Below are positions 10,232 through 21,849 of a stretch of DNA of 64,000 bases, piece after piece. The stretch's first letter is position 1; each line of letters opens with the position of its first letter. Location: positions 2,221,501 to 2,285,500 of the forward strand of contig JACVVK020000017.1 in assembly GCA_018292915.2 (NCBI GenBank), in the 5' to 3' direction. A program made the position numbers and the translations under genes. The notes under the pieces were generated by a model that worked only from the letters and a program-made list of their open reading frames with translations, had not been told where the DNA came from and did not search any database. This stretch comes from Batillaria attramentaria. Taxonomy: Eukaryota; Mollusca; Gastropoda; Batillariidae.

Positions 10232-10876
10232 GCTGGACCTGGCATACATCCTGTTCATCCCAAGTAATCAGTATAAACCCCTGATTCTCCTGCACCGCCG
10301 AACACATTGTCTGCGGGTGGTAGTGGTGTATATTGTACATCTAGGATGAGAAATGGACATTCCTCGCTGCACACACAAAAAAATGCACTCCCGCACTGTG
10401 AAGCAGGTTTCCGAGAAGTAGTGGCGCAAATCATGTATCTGCAAGGGGAATGCCATTGGTCATATCTCGCCACCCAAAGAGTGCACTCCCGCACTGATGT
10501 AGCGGCGTAAATTAGGCATCTGCGCTACTGGTAGAATGGTCACACATGTACTTCGCCGCACAGAATGTGCGTCTTCTCGATAATCACCGGGGCTACAATT
10601 CTGTACCCACTGGTGGCCCGTGCAATACAAGCAAGCGCACCACTCCAGGTTAATCGGCTTACGGGTCCGGGTGGCGCCCGACTTGAAGAGGTAGAAGGCT
10701 ATTAGGGAAAATACCCTTGATTGTGTGGAGCGGCCGGTCGGCTTAGGTACTACGCTGCCCACTTCCTGAGCGGACGAATCTATTTGAAGGGCAGTTTCGG
10801 AGTACTGAGGCTCACCGGGGTGTCCCGTGAAACCTTCCCCTATGTTTTGCTTAGACATGACTCGACTCAAGCCCAA
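10232..10876 (-). other. Unassigned region with 138-codon minus-strand frame
   Basis: A minus-strand frame at 10460-10876 contains a Cys/His cluster (CACLYCTGHQWVQNC) loosely like a zinc knuckle but with non-canonical spacing. Adjacent frames contain three diverged repeats of a motif with GCACTCCCGCACTG at about 10386, 10484 and beyond. I do not recognise a family. It may be a decayed mobile-element ORF. Confidence 0.3.
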
Positions 10877-11070
10877 AGCTGATTAAACAGCATCGCTGCA
10901 CAGGTGTTTTGGTGACAGGACCCCCCCCCCAAAAAAAAAAACAAAAAAAAAACACAGTACTTTTCTTGATTTCGAGGCTCATCAGTGTTGCCAACTTTAC
11001 GCATCAGTTTCTCAGCAGACTGTTTCGATTTTGTGTTTTGGCGAGTAAAGTGAAAGTCGGGTCAGCATAC

Positions 11071-11406
11071 GAACTTTCTCAGCTTGAACCAAGACAATCC
11101 CTTGGTTCCAACCCTGCCCTGCAAGAACTTCATCAGACCAGCACCTAACCTTCAAACAGTGTTCGCATCCCAACCGACCTGTGTTCAGAGATCGGTGCGC
11201 GCTTCACATGACAGGGCCACATCTAGATGTGTCATCTGAACTTGCTCTGTTAGAACACAAACAATCCCCTTGATCCCAGCCCTGCCCACCAACAACACGA
11301 TCGGACCAGCACTGACCGAACCTCCACCTCAGTGCGTGCATCCTAAAGCGAACCGAGCTGGGTCATCCCGCTTTACCTGACTGGGCCACATCCCCCTGTG
11401 TCATTT
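11071..11406. repeat. Diverged tandem duplication, 2 x ~169 bp
   Basis: Unit 1 (11071-11239) and unit 2 (11240-11406) share in order GAACTT-CTC, ACAATCCC-TTG, CCAGCCCTGCCC, GACCAGCACTGACC, and GGGCCACATC to GTGTCAT. Divergence is considerable, so the duplication is not recent. Confidence 0.75.
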
Positions 11407-11642
11407 TCAGCCTCGTCTCCTATCTGTTGAAATGCATCGCTCCCATCAGCAATGCAGCCACCCCGGGTGGCCTGGGTAAAAAGCAGGGACAGAGACAAAA
11501 CGCAGACGTGCTGATAGCGGCCCACTGTTCAGGGCGGACGATACAAGAGCACGGGTCAAAAGCTCGGTGACCAGAAAATATCTTTCCCAAGCATCGGATC
11601 AAGGATGGCGGTTTACAAAAGAGCAGTTTTGTGGCTGAGGAT

Positions 11643-11674
<32 letters not shown>

Positions 11675-12052
11675 GGGAATGTCAGAATGATGAATGGGCA
11701 AATGAACAATGTGTTAGATGAGAGGGAAGCATCATGTGTCATGAGGCTTTCAGAAACGGCGACTTCACGCCGACAGTCAACCCTCGCTACCCTTTTTTAA
11801 CACGCCTGCATTCATGTCACCTGCTGTCTGCTGACCTTGGTTGGAGTTGTTACAAATACAATCAATTCTAGGACATGGAGCTAAAATCGCCATACTGAGG
11901 CATCAGGTGGACAGCTGTTTGTCAGGACAGTGGTAAAAGGAATGGGTTGGCTTTTTCTTTGCGGGTTTAACACATTTCGTACCGGGCACGAGTGTCCCGC
12001 GTTTTTTAACTCTTTCGGTTTTGGTCCTGTACACGAATTCAGGCAAGATAAA

Positions 12053-12142
12053 AGAATCAAGAATCAAGAAAACTTTATTTTTCAACGGTAGAGGTAGTTA
12101 ACGTGAAACAGTTGCTATTTCTAGTAGTATCTATCTAAATAG

Positions 12143-12222
<80 letters not shown>

Positions 12223-12285
12223 AGCAACAGAACAAAAAAAAAGCAAACAGCAATAAAACCATAGGAAATGAAACTACACTCAAAT
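12053..12285 (-). mobile_element. Retroposon tail-like insertion in R6
   Basis: It begins with AATCAAGAAAACTTTATTTTTCAACGGTAGAGG. This resembles 22684-22725 and, more weakly, 36945-36975. Read on the minus strand it ends CCG-TTGAAAAATAAAGTTTTC-TTGATTC, i.e. AATAAA followed by short repeats, as in non-LTR 3' ends. It includes an (AC)n array at 12147-12217. It is flanked by an 8-bp TSD. Confidence 0.65.
12147..12217. repeat. (AC)n microsatellite
   Basis: AC array within the R6 nested insertion. Confidence 0.97.
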
Positions 12286-12467
12286 AAGATAAACGCTTCC
12301 TTAGCGGCTTTTACTACAGCAAACATGAGTATAATTAAAGTGCAGCACTCTCACTAAGCCACATTAAAATCACGCAGATACAAATTAATTATGATTTTTT
12401 TTTAAAGTGAGACCACTGGTGCACAACCTCAAACTTACTTGGTACGAATTGAATTAAGCTCATGTTG

Positions 12468-12598
12468 CACCACATACAGGTGATTCAAAGACGGGGCAAC
12501 GAGGAAACATGACAGCATAAACTTTTCCCAAGGAGTATTCGAACTCACGACCCGAGCACTGAAAGTCCAACGGTCTACCAGCTCGGCTACCCCGAGCT
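12468..12598 (-). mobile_element. SINE-1 copy, tail-truncated
   Basis: The minus strand shows the head through CGGGTCGTGAGTTCGAATACTC and the core CCCCGTCTTTGAATCACCTG. The terminal CCCACCC tail is absent. Confidence 0.85.
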
Positions 12599-12948
12599 AT
12601 AGTACGCGTACTCTTAAACGTGAATTAAAACGTAATTATGCCGATGCGTACACTGAGCGATCGCGGCCGACAAACTCTTGTGATAAGATTGCTCTCACAC
12701 TATGTTCACCTTCGTATCATACCTTGCCCGAGCGAGGCTGACCCCTAACTTTATTTCCCATAAAACGGCGTTAGTCAGGGAAATAATCGCGGATATTATT
12801 GCCTCGTGTGGGTGGTTACGGTTACAGGTGACGCCCCCCACCCCCACCTCTCTCTCTCTCTCTGTACGTATAGAAGCTGTACCCAAATAAACTCAAGTTA
12901 ACTCTGCTTGAAGAAACTATGATTCTGTTGGTCTGTCCGTCTCCCTGC

Positions 12949-13018
<70 letters not shown>

Positions 13019-13380
13019 GCGCGTGTCCTATGTGTAAAAGCAGTACATCCACACAACTTAACCCTGCTTGAAAAAAATATAGGGCTCAAACACAAAGCAC
13101 TTGTTATAGGCTGTGACTGCTCCCCTTAATAACAAAGGAAAAGAAAACACAGTCACCTGTCTCACAGCGATAAACACCGTGGACGAAAGTTAAGTGGTGT
13201 GACTCATCTAAAAGCTTAGTCAGAGAACGTTTGTAATTAACTTCTAGTTTTTTCTTAGTCAACACAAGCAAGAAAGAAAGGGTGAAAAAAAGACGCTGAT
13301 GGTAAGCACTTCTTTTTCGCGACAAATTCGAGAACATGACATAGTTTCCATGATGTCTTGCGTAAACTTCATACACTAAT
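12599..13380. other. No gene; (GT)n and flanking near-duplicate words
   Basis: A (GT)n array at 12954-13013 is flanked by similar words (CTCAAGTTAACTCTGCTTGAA at 12891 and CACAACTTAACCCTGCTTGAA at 13052). This suggests a short duplication around the microsatellite. No exon recognised. Confidence 0.5.
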
Positions 13381-13694
13381 GCCAGTTGAGGCCAAATGTT
13401 TTTGTTGTTGTTGTTGTTGTTTTGTTTTTTTGTTTTTGTTTTGTCGTTTCACGTCAATTTTCATGAGCTGTGTTACGTCGTTGGAAAATTCGGGTATCTC
13501 CCTTCAGCATCAAATTGTTTACTTTTGTCTGTCAACAGCACCAGCTGCACATCGCTGAGACCCATCAGAAGGCATCAGAAAATGATTATGTCTTCGCTTT
13601 GAACTGGTTTCAGCAAACTCAGCAGTATATCAAGGGAAGACTTGTCGTGAATCTTTCCCACCACAACCACCACCACCGCTCGAGAACAACAACA

Positions 13695-13863
13695 TGGGTG
13701 GGTGGGTGTTTGCGAGTTTAACGTCTTTTCCCAACAACGAGGAAAAAAAGGACAACGAGGGAAAAGACAGCACAAATAATTATTTGGCTCCAGCCGGGGA
13801 CTCGAACTCACGACCCGAGCATTGAAAGTCCAACACTCTACCATTCGGCTAACCCGGCTCCCC
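13695..13863 (-). mobile_element. SINE-1 copy
   Basis: Full span on the minus strand: GGGGAGCCGGGTTAGCCGAATGG head with A box, B box GAGTTCGAGTCCCCGG, altered core, and a GTTTAAC to CCCACCC end. Confidence 0.9.
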
Positions 13864-14201
13864 AGCAACAACAACAAACCGCGTCCCTATAGTATGTGCA
13901 GGACACTGATGGAAATTTATGCCGCAGACACAGGCAGGACCGTGAGGCAATCGGCGAAAGCCTGTCTTCACAAGGTAGACAGGTCTATGCCCAGGCACAC
14001 TCTTTTCACCTGCCTGCCATCTAAACAGTCTCGCCTTGGGAACCGCAAGGATTAGGGTCCGTCATTCTCCACACGCTTTTAAAGACTGTATCGGTTTCTG
14101 AAGACCGGCCCTGCAGACATGTGACTGCCAAAGACAAGTACTACAGTATATACTCAGTCAGAACCACACTTGATGATGTTTTACATTGTGTATAAATTCA
14201 C

Positions 14202-14336
14202 TGCATTTAAAAATTCAAAATTCCGAAACTTAAATAGCTGAGCTGACCTTTCGCATCATGCGATTGTAATGTGTTCATATCCTATGTGTGAGAGAATGCG
14301 TGTGAAGTTCGTGTGAATGTGCGTGCTGGATTCACG
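14202..14336 (+). mobile_element. SINE-2, internal/3' fragment
   Basis: TTCCGAAACTTAAATAGCTGAGCTGACC, GATTGTAATGTGTTCAT and TGTGTGAGAGAATGCGTGTG match the 15149-15550 copy. The head and the (ATT)n tail are absent. Confidence 0.8.
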
Positions 14337-15148
14337 GTGCGTCAGTTAATGCTAATGCTACCATTATTATGTTCACAGATCATTCTGAGCTGTTTCTATG
14401 TACTAGTACATGTATCTATCATTACACCACTTAGACACATGGACAATGACTGCGTCTGTACTGCTGGCACTGAGCCAACAGAAGCGTACTCGATGACGAG
14501 ACCATTACACTGAGCGCTCCACTAGTGTAACAAAAGTAACAGAAATAGAATGTTAGAACAAAATAAAACCTGTATGTTTATCAGCGCAGTCTTTAAAATT
14601 GAAAGGTTCGAGTTCTGTTTATGATGGGCGCGCTACTTCTACCATCAAACAGTAAAAGGCCCAAGTGCTTATCGAACCCATAGCGCTTAGACTCTTTTAC
14701 CAAACGCTGGCATGCTTGCAATGTCCGCAGAGCGGTTGGGCAGGAGAGACACGACACTCTGCAGAACGGAGAATGAGGGTCCGCCAAGCTTTCCGAAGGC
14801 CACCTGTCCATGCAAATCTGCCCCGCTCCCAGCCTGGTAAGTTCACGCCACTGACTCTGCCCCTGAGTGGCGGGGAGATGGATGAAGTTCGCTAGCACAA
14901 AAGATTGACTGCTCGCCTGAATTTGGAAAGTTAATTTGCTGGGCTGTCGGAGAAGGAGGGGTTCCCTAAGCTGTGTGAGGCTACTAAACAAACTGAGTAC
15001 TTTACTAGAGTGATGGGGCTGAAACTGAATAAACCCAGCCCCGGGTCTTCCCTCCACTTTCATTCTGGGCGAAGTGTGGATTGGTAGGACAGCTGAGGCG
15101 GCTTAACAGACTGGTTAAAGAAGAGTTTAAAGTTCAGTTCCCGTATCA
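14337..15148. other. No confirmed gene
   Basis: A 156-codon minus-strand frame (14593-15063) and a plus-strand GGTAAGTT donor-like site at about 14833 are present. I found no acceptor partner and recognised no protein family, so I do not call an exon. Confidence 0.3.
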
Positions 15149-15550
15149 GGGGCGGTCGGTAGGTCTAGTGGTTAAGACTTCGTCGCCAATGCGAGAGGTC
15201 AGGTTCGAGTCCCACACGGAGCAAAGGATTTTTTCCCCCGTCTCGTATGTGGCACCGTTCATTCGGGCCGATTGTCGGGGGTTCTGTCCGGGTACTCCGA
15301 CTTCCTCCCTCTCTGCATTGTAAATGTTCAGCCCACAAAATTTGAAAATAAATGCAATTCTAAATTCCGAAACTAAAATTGCTGAGCTGACCCACTGCAC
15401 CATGTGATTGTAATGTGTTCATGTCCAGTGTGTGAGAGAATGCGTGTGGTTCACGTGAGCGTGCGTGTTGGATTCAGTTCGCGGCGCTTTGAGCTATTTT
15501 CAGAAAATGGGTAAAGCGCCCACACAACACACAGTTATTATTATTATTTG
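15149..15550 (+). mobile_element. SINE-2, near full length
   Basis: A tRNA-like head (A box TAGGTCTAGTGG, B box GGTTCGAGTCCC) is followed by the central GGGGGTTCTGTCCGGGTACTCCGACTTCC motif region. Then come the GAAAATAAATGCAATTCTAAATTCCGAAAC body, the GCGGCGCTTTGAGC 3' block and an (ATT)n end. It is inferred to be mobilised by a LINE with a matching 3' end. Similar 9-bp words flank it (GTTCAGTTC and GTTCAATTC) as a possible TSD. Confidence 0.85.
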
Positions 15551-15639
15551 GGGTTCAATTCTAGGTTCGACAGTTGAGGCGGTTAAATATAGTGGTTGAC
15601 ACTAAGAGGAAGAGTTGGGTTCGATTCTCAGTACAGTAG

Positions 15640-16010
15640 TTCCGACTTTCAATGCTCGGGTTGTGAGTTTGAAAGCCAGGGTAAAAGCTAAACTTTTTGT
15701 GCTGGAAAGCTTACGATTTGCATGGCCTTACCCGGCCCATGCACATGAAGGCCTAACGAATCGACTCTTTGACAGAATTTTCGTAATCCCTATGGCCTAC
15801 ATGACTCTACTCAAATGTTTTGTCAGTCCATGTATGTAAAAGCATAAGATGCGTGCATGTTATACTTGTCCTAGTCATTAAAAAAACATATGTATATACC
15901 AAAAACAGAATAAACGAAAAAAAAATTGTGTTGCCTTTTTCCTCGTTGCCCCGTCTTTGGTATCTTCCTTCTGTTGTGGAAAAGGACGATACCACCCCAC
16001 CCCTCCCCCT
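15640..16010 (+). mobile_element. SINE-1 copy split by ~215 bp
   Basis: The head/B-box part (GACTTTCAATGCTCGGGTTGTGAGTTTGAAAG) lies at 15644-15676. The core and tail (CCTCGTTGCCCCGTCTTTGG, GTGGAAAAGGACG) lie at 15940-16010. The sequence between ends in GAATAAACGAAAAAAA and may be a later insertion. Confidence 0.6.
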
Positions 16011-16802
16011 CCCCCACACCCCACCAGAAGTTACGTTCGTTTGTTCTCCACTTTCTGAAGCTGGGCCGCCAAATGCAGCGTAGACATCACACGATCAAGC
16101 TGATAGCTCAAGGCCTACGACGTCTGCTGGCGTACAGCGGGTGTCGTATTTTCCGGTAAAGAACTCGACACAGTCGGATAATCTGTCTTCTTGATACCAC
16201 AGACGACTGACCTCGGCATTTCTCGAGACATACATGCACAGAATAGTTTCTATTTATTTTAGTATCCCATTGATTGAAGCTCTGTCCGTTTCTCTGTGCA
16301 CCTGTCGAGGCACAAGCGGGATCGAGTCATCGACTGATCCATGGGGGATCCCGTTTATGGAAGAATTACTTCCCTTGGCATTCCTCATAATGCAATAAGT
16401 AGTATTAGAGGAACCCTTTCGCCGGTGAGAGTACAGGGCATAACAGTCAACACTAACGCAACCATAGCAACGCCGGCATCCTAGCAACGGCGAGTGATGG
16501 AGCAACGCTAGGGGGAGAAAACACAGCCACTTACAGTCGTCGCTGACCACTTGACCAGACTTTTGGTGACAGCCGACAGATAAGGGGTCCCCCATACACG
16601 GCCCATCATTGAGGGGTTATGAGTCAAACACGGCTCATATCCTGTGTTACATGCTCGGGTTGAACTGGTTGTGCCTGAGGGGGGTCAGGCGCGCTTGATA
16701 GATACATCCGCTGTGAACATGGTGTCTGGGCTTAGGCGTTGACAACAAGGCTGATTTTACGTCTAGATTACCCTGATTGGCAATGATGAATCCGTTTGAT
16801 AA
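16011..16802. other. No recognisable feature
   Basis: A 113-codon minus-strand frame at 16254-16595 has no family resemblance. No repeat partner was seen within the window. Confidence 0.3.
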
Positions 16803-16870
<68 letters not shown>

Positions 16871-17008
16871 GACACACGAACGCCAAAAACAAACAAACAA
16901 ACCAAAAACAAAAACAAAAAAACAAACCAAAAAACAAACCAAAACACAAACAAACAAACAAAAAACAAACAAACCAAAAAACAAACAAACCAACCAAACA
17001 AACAAAAC
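16803..17008. repeat. (AC)n followed by CAAA/CAAAAA low-complexity
   Basis: An AC array to 16866, then about 140 bp made only of A and C in CAAACAAACC-type words, abutting the SINE-1 fragment. Confidence 0.95.
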
Positions 17009-17134
17009 ACGGGTCGTGAGTTCGTGTCCCGGCATGGGCCAAATATTTGTTCTGGCCTTTTTGTCGCTGCCCCGTCTTTGATATCACCCAAACGTGGTGG
17101 AAAAGGACGTTAAACCCTTACATAAATACCCTAG

Positions 17135-17136
<2 letters not shown>
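17009..17136 (+). mobile_element. SINE-1 copy, 5'-truncated
   Basis: It starts at GGGTCGTGAGTTCG and continues through GGCCAAATATTTG, GCCCCGTCTTTGATATCACCC and GTGGTGGAAAAGGACGTTAAAC. The A-box side is replaced by the A/C-rich simple sequence. Confidence 0.85.

Positions 17137-17152
<16 letters not shown>

Positions 17153-17202
<50 letters not shown>
17153..17202. repeat. (CT)n-(AC)n microsatellite
   Basis: A short CT run (from about 17137) followed by an AC array. Confidence 0.96.
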
Positions 17203-17205
<3 letters not shown>

Positions 17206-17735
17206 TCAAGGCGGAAAATAAATAAAACCAGCGCCAATACAATATATAACGTACGCCAGCCCCACGCATCACGTTCGCGATTTGCGGCTTAACTTTCCCA
17301 TGACGGACCACTACAGAGAACGCCGGGTGCTCTGACAAACCGCCACCTCTGTCATGCGCCATCAGCAGGTGGAATTCAAGCGCCCCCTACAGCCCAAAAA
17401 GTCAAACCACGCAAAGATTTCGGGATTCTGTTAGCAGGTGTTCTGGGTATATACGCCTTTTCGCACCTGTACGATGCGCTCAGCTTACGATCGTGGAGTT
17501 GGGGATAATTGGCCTCGGTGGAAAATTGCTGCGATCAGCGGAAAGGAAATTTCTTTTAAAAGGAGCGGGGACTACGGGAGTCATTTCGATTAGTGTGTGG
17601 TTTCGGGGCCACGACATAACTGTAGGTAAAGCAGTCATGCAGTCAGTTGAAAAATTGCAGTCGGCTGGAAAATTGCAGTCAGCTGAAAATGTATAGCGTG
17701 TAAATCAGTTTCATGATTTATGGTCGGACATCTGA
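17203..17735. other. No gene; short 18-bp repeats
   Basis: Three units of about 18 bp (GCAGTCAGTTGAAAAATT-type) lie at 17639-17688. Otherwise nothing recognised. Confidence 0.45.
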
Positions 17736-17870
17736 GGGTGGGTGGGTGGGTGTTTTGGGGGTTTAACGTTTTTTTTCCACCACATACGAGTGATATCAAA
17801 GACGGGGCAACGATGAGAAAGCCAGAACAAATATTTGGCCCCAGCGGATACGAACCGGACATCCTGAGGG
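17736..17870 (-). mobile_element. SINE-1 copy, 5'-truncated with TSD-like flanks
   Basis: The minus strand shows the core and CCCACCCACCC end; the tRNA head is missing beyond TTCGTATCCGCTGGGGCC. Flanks CGGACATCTGAGG and CGGACATCCTGAGG form an approximate TSD. This indicates insertion of an already truncated copy. Confidence 0.85.
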
Positions 17871-18105
17871 GGGATAACTGTGTTTTAAAAATAAATGAAT
17901 TGTTGAATATTACTTTTGTGATTACGTCCATTAAGTCCTGAACATTACTGCCTCAGTGCTGAGATACTCTTTGAAACGGACATGATCAGTACACCGGCGA
18001 AACAAAGGGGTTATGGGAGAAAGAAAGAAAGAACGAAAGAAAGACAGAAAGAAAGAAAGAAGAAAAAAAAAACACCATAAAAAATCGTGCTCAATCATGC
18101 TCAGT

Positions 18106-18277
18106 CCTCATTAAATGGTAGAACGTTGGACTTTCAATATTCGGGTCGTAAGTTCGAATCCCGGCTGTGGCCAAATATTTGTCCAGGCCCTTTTTCTGGT
18201 TTCCCGCCTCTTTGATATCACCCGTATGTGGTGGAAAAAGACGTTAAACTCCCAAACACCCACTCACCCTCATTAAA
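18106..18277 (+). mobile_element. SINE-1 copy, 5'-truncated, perfect 10-bp TSD
   Basis: CCTCATTAAA occurs at 18106-18115 and 18268-18277. The insert starts within the A box (TGGTAGAACGTTGG) and ends CACCCACTCAC. Truncation at the 5' end with an intact TSD indicates target-primed reverse transcription. Confidence 0.92.
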
Positions 18278-19090
18278 GCGGATTCAAAATCTTACGATAA
18301 TCAGTTTCACGGCAGCTGGGTAGCAGTACTTCACTGCGAAGACAGTATCTTCAGTAATCTGAGCTGTTTCTGACTACGAGTGCTAGACTCTATCATACTA
18401 TCCCCATGTAACCAGAATATTCCCCGCGCTTCAAAGAAGAAGTACTTTTGGGTGGCGAGGAATGAACACTCCGTTCGGAGATACAACTTCAGTTTTACCA
18501 CGCAGATGTAACCGCGTCACTACCGCACAACAAACAACGCATTTCCCAGTGCGTGAGTGCAGAGACAGTCTGGGTGTAGGATGAATAAGCGGGGAGATGT
18601 ACACACACACCACTTTGCATCGTACCGTTCGCCGAGTGAAAGTGGCCTCGGACCCGCCAACATTAGTGCGTACCTGGACATGTTACCTACACTAACGTCC
18701 AGCCACACGCACGATTCATCAGTCAAAGCAAGGACCAGTCTTTTATCTCGTCCCTCAGGTGAAGCTCGCTCTCTCATTAACCCCCCTTCCTCACCCCACC
18801 TCCTCCCACTTCACGTCTTCACGGAGCAGTCTGGAGAGATCACCCTGAGTGGAAACCTTTCAAGCGAGGCTACTTTACTCTAATTAACCATCCATGCCAC
18901 GCCTCACCAGGTCTACCGTCGTCTGGGGGAAAGGACCTAAGTAAATCAAACAATCCCATGGAGCTTAGGCCCTTTTTGATAACGAGAGATCCCCCCGCGC
19001 TCCTCACCTGACCGTAGTAAAGAAGCAAGACGGCTCAAAACTGGATGATTGTCCGAGAGTAGGGGGGATGCGGCCACACGGTCGCCTAGA
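18278..19090. other. No recognisable feature
   Basis: Frames at 18520-18777 (minus) and 18557-18883 (plus) overlap each other and match nothing known to me. Confidence 0.3.
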
Positions 19091-19214
19091 GGGAGCCCGG
19101 AGGAGCGTTGGACTTTCAATGGTCGGGTCGTCAGCAGCCACTTTCGTAAACAACACCATGCATCCGACCACTTATGTTGGTACATGAATAGTGCGTGCGT
19201 GCGTGCGTGCGTGC

Positions 19215-19277
<63 letters not shown>

Positions 19278-19450
19278 AGTAACATTAGCAACGGCAAGAA
19301 TGAAAACTGGTCCACTGGACCAATGTCTTTTACCGTTGACAAATAAAGTTTCATTTCATTTTAGTCTCAATCAGTCCCGGCTGTCTTTGAATTCACACTT
19401 TAGTAGTGGAAAAGGGCGTTGCAACGTTGCACCCCCCAAACAACGACAAG
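19091..19450 (+). mobile_element. SINE-1 remnants around (GTGC)n/(GT)n and a retroposon tail
   Basis: A SINE-1 head fragment (GAGCGTTGGACTTTCAATGGTCGGGTCGT) lies at 19103-19132 and a tail-like fragment (GTGGAAAAGGGCGTTGC) at 19406-19422. Between them are (GTGC)n/(GT)n at 19193-19276 and GACAAATAAAGTTTCATTTCATTTTAG at 19338-19364, a non-LTR-type 3' end. Confidence 0.55.
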
Positions 19451-20158
19451 CAACCCGATTACCAACACACATCCCCCCCCCCCCCCCGCTCCAAATGGCG
19501 CTAGGTTCCTTGACTGCACGTTAGGGGTCAGGGTGGCACTTAAAGGTCTCAGCTATCGCTCATGGTCAATATGTTTTTTACTTGCAGCTGAGCACCGGGA
19601 GCATAAAGGCTATAACATTACTTAACTGATCTTGGTGTTTTCTGCCAGCTATGACCAGAATGCAGTATTTTGCTTAAATTGTTATAAAAAAAAAAAGAAG
19701 GAAATATCCCCCTTAGGATTCTCCCAAGAAACTCGGTGCTTCGCACACATCTGTTATTTATATGTTTCTTCATTTGTTGCTGTTGTTGTTTTAACTTTAT
19801 TCCGCTTGGTTAAGGGGTTCGGATGAACAGGAGACCAAACGAGAAATAGGAACTACGCCAGAGACTAACAGTTTACTGGGTTTTCACCGTCCCACATAAT
19901 TCAATATTCGGCTTGGATTATTTTCTTGCCCATTCCCAGGGCATTGCCGTTGACCTCTGCTAGCCTCTCTCTCTCTCTCTCTGCCAAGAAATGCTGGCTT
20001 GGATATGAGCGCTAATTCGAAAACTACGTACACCGTAGGTAGTGCCCCCAAGAGGTCATTAGGAACTCTGTCCTCACCATTACCAGTGCAAAAAAAAAAA
20101 AAAAAAGTGGGAAAAAAAAGCTTCGCACAGTCAGCGTTTTCCACCCACCGTCATAATA
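19451..20158. other. No recognisable feature
   Basis: Short C-run (19471-19488), A-runs and a CT run; no gene or repeat family recognised. Confidence 0.35.
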
Positions 20159-20503
20159 CTAAAACGGGCTCATTCCATCTTTCCTAAGCCGATTGATGTT
20201 TTGGAACAGTTCTGCTCGCCTGTACGCTCGAAATTCTCTATCGATGATTAGTACAGCTCTTAATGCGATACGATGTTGTTTACACTTTACGCAAGCGGTC
20301 CAACATTCAAATTTTATGACTAGTGTTACACTACTGGGGCGCTCAGTGTCGCTGCCACGTCATCGAGTACGCTTCTGGTGCGTCAGTGCCAGCATTACAG
20401 ACGCTGTCACTGTCCAGGTGTCTTACGTGGTGTGATGACAGGTACCACGAAAACAGCTCAGAATGATCAGTGAGCATAAAAATGGCAGCATTGGTCCCTT
20501 TAA
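20159..20503 (+). mobile_element. Dispersed repeat R5, copy 2
   Basis: It runs from AAAACGGGCTCATTCCATCTTTCC to CAGCATTGGTCCCTTTAA, colinear with 6023-6400. Shared blocks include GATGATTAGTACAGCTCTTAATGCGATAC, CAGACGCTGTCACTGTCCAGGTGTC and ACCACGAAAACAGCTCAGAA. Confidence 0.8.
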
Positions 20504-20715
20504 TGCAACCGGTTAAAAATTAAGAATGAATACGGCATGAGATAATCACGAAACCTTGCCGCTGTTCTCCATGAACAGACACAGATAAGCAGCTTTGTCT
20601 TTGTATTTCTTTATTTGTCCTTTTGTTCTGATAAGTATTTACCAGGAAATTCACTTCAAGACCCGCGATTCGTCATCTCAGTTTTGTTCTTTCTGCTAAA
20701 AAACGAGTAGAGTAC

Positions 20716-20880
20716 ACCCCATCCCTCGAGCGGTAAAGCATTAGACTTTCAATGCTCGGGTCGTGAGTTCGATCCCCGGTTGTGGCCAAATTAATGTCTG
20801 TGCTGGCGGTTTTTGTTGTTGTTGTTGTTGTTGTTGTTGCACCGTCTTTGACCATATGTGGAAAAGGACGTTAAATCCGT
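20716..20880 (+). mobile_element. SINE-1 copy with (GTT)n in its body
   Basis: ACTTTCAATGCTCGGGTCGTGAGTTCGATCCCCGG and GTGGAAAAGGACGTTAAAT are clear. The segment between GCTGGC and ACCGTCTTTG is expanded as (GTT)n. Confidence 0.85.
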
Positions 20881-21849
20881 ATATATATATACGTCAGGCG
20901 TAGGCCTTCTTGTCGCCAAAACGACTGGTGTCAACCCAGTTACAACCCAACCTAACTGACTCCTACTTGTAAAAGAAGTCCTAGTTACAAACAGGCCTCG
21001 CCAAACCAAAATAAAGTAACAGCACACCGTTCGGTTCACTAAACCTCCTCTTGCAAAACTCAGTCACTGGAAGACCTCGGGGTTTTCACTATGCCTGTCT
21101 ACACCTTCGCACCTTCAAAGGATTTGTTTCGACGATAGGTACCGCACAACGCCTAAGAAAACGAGATTTTCATTGGACGCCCCGACACCTCTGTTACAGT
21201 AATAGGCAAAATATTTTCCTAGCTTTGCTGGTGTATTAGTTACTGGGTTTGTTGGGGGTGCCAATGGAAAAACTCGCGCCGGGGTACAGTACCCGTCATT
21301 TCGACGCCCGCTACCCGGTTTACGGGGCTTACCCGGCTGGTAATGAGGGTAGTCGACGCAGTCTACTCGGGTGGACAAGGGTAGTGAGGCGAAAGAAAAG
21401 TACAAGGAGCACCTCGGGGGGGTATGTGAAGAGGAAAAGTCACCGGAATAGAATCGACAAGGACTTTGACTCGAAATCCCCACTTAGCCTGTGCATTTCC
21501 CAGTCTCTATTCAAAGCTACAGTCGTTTAGTAAAAAGGGTATAAGCGCCATAGACTTGACCACAACTTAGGCTCTTTTACCAATACACGTAGAACGTCGT
21601 CTGGTGTGGTGGGTAACAGAGAAATTGTTCAATGGCTTGTTCAGAATGGACAATTGCTAATGATGTGTTTGGGTCAATACCGCCAAGTTCGGCAGAAAGC
21701 TGGCAACTGGTCTCGCAGTTTATGGGAACAGGCCGACCTGTTAGTCTGTCTGCACGGAAAAGTGTTCAACTGGACTGTTCAGTTAGTGTAGCTGACTAAC
21801 CCCCTCCCCCATCCCTCAAGTTTCCTCACCCCCCTTCATCCTTCGTGCC
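20881..21849. other. No recognisable feature
   Basis: A 122-codon minus-strand frame at 21115-21483 has no family resemblance, and no splice context suggests a gene. Confidence 0.3.

Larger units (their letters stand above)
11966..12465 (+). repeat. Dispersed repeat R6, copy 2, with nested insertion
   Basis: The R6 parts lie at 11966-12052 (ACACATTTCGTACCG, CTCTTTCGGTTTTGG, GGCAAGATAAA) and 12286-12465. Between them sits a 233-bp insertion bounded by AAGATAAA at 12045-12052 and 12286-12293. R6 sequence resumes exactly after the insert. Confidence 0.75.

Noticed and set aside
14593..15063. 156-codon minus-strand gene
   Set aside because: No domain, no splice context and no start context; it overlaps a shorter plus-strand frame, so I left it unassigned.
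16647..17113. Phe/Cys/Val-rich membrane-like proteins
   Set aside because: Frames run through (AC)n and CAAA low-complexity DNA and the SINE-1 fragment.
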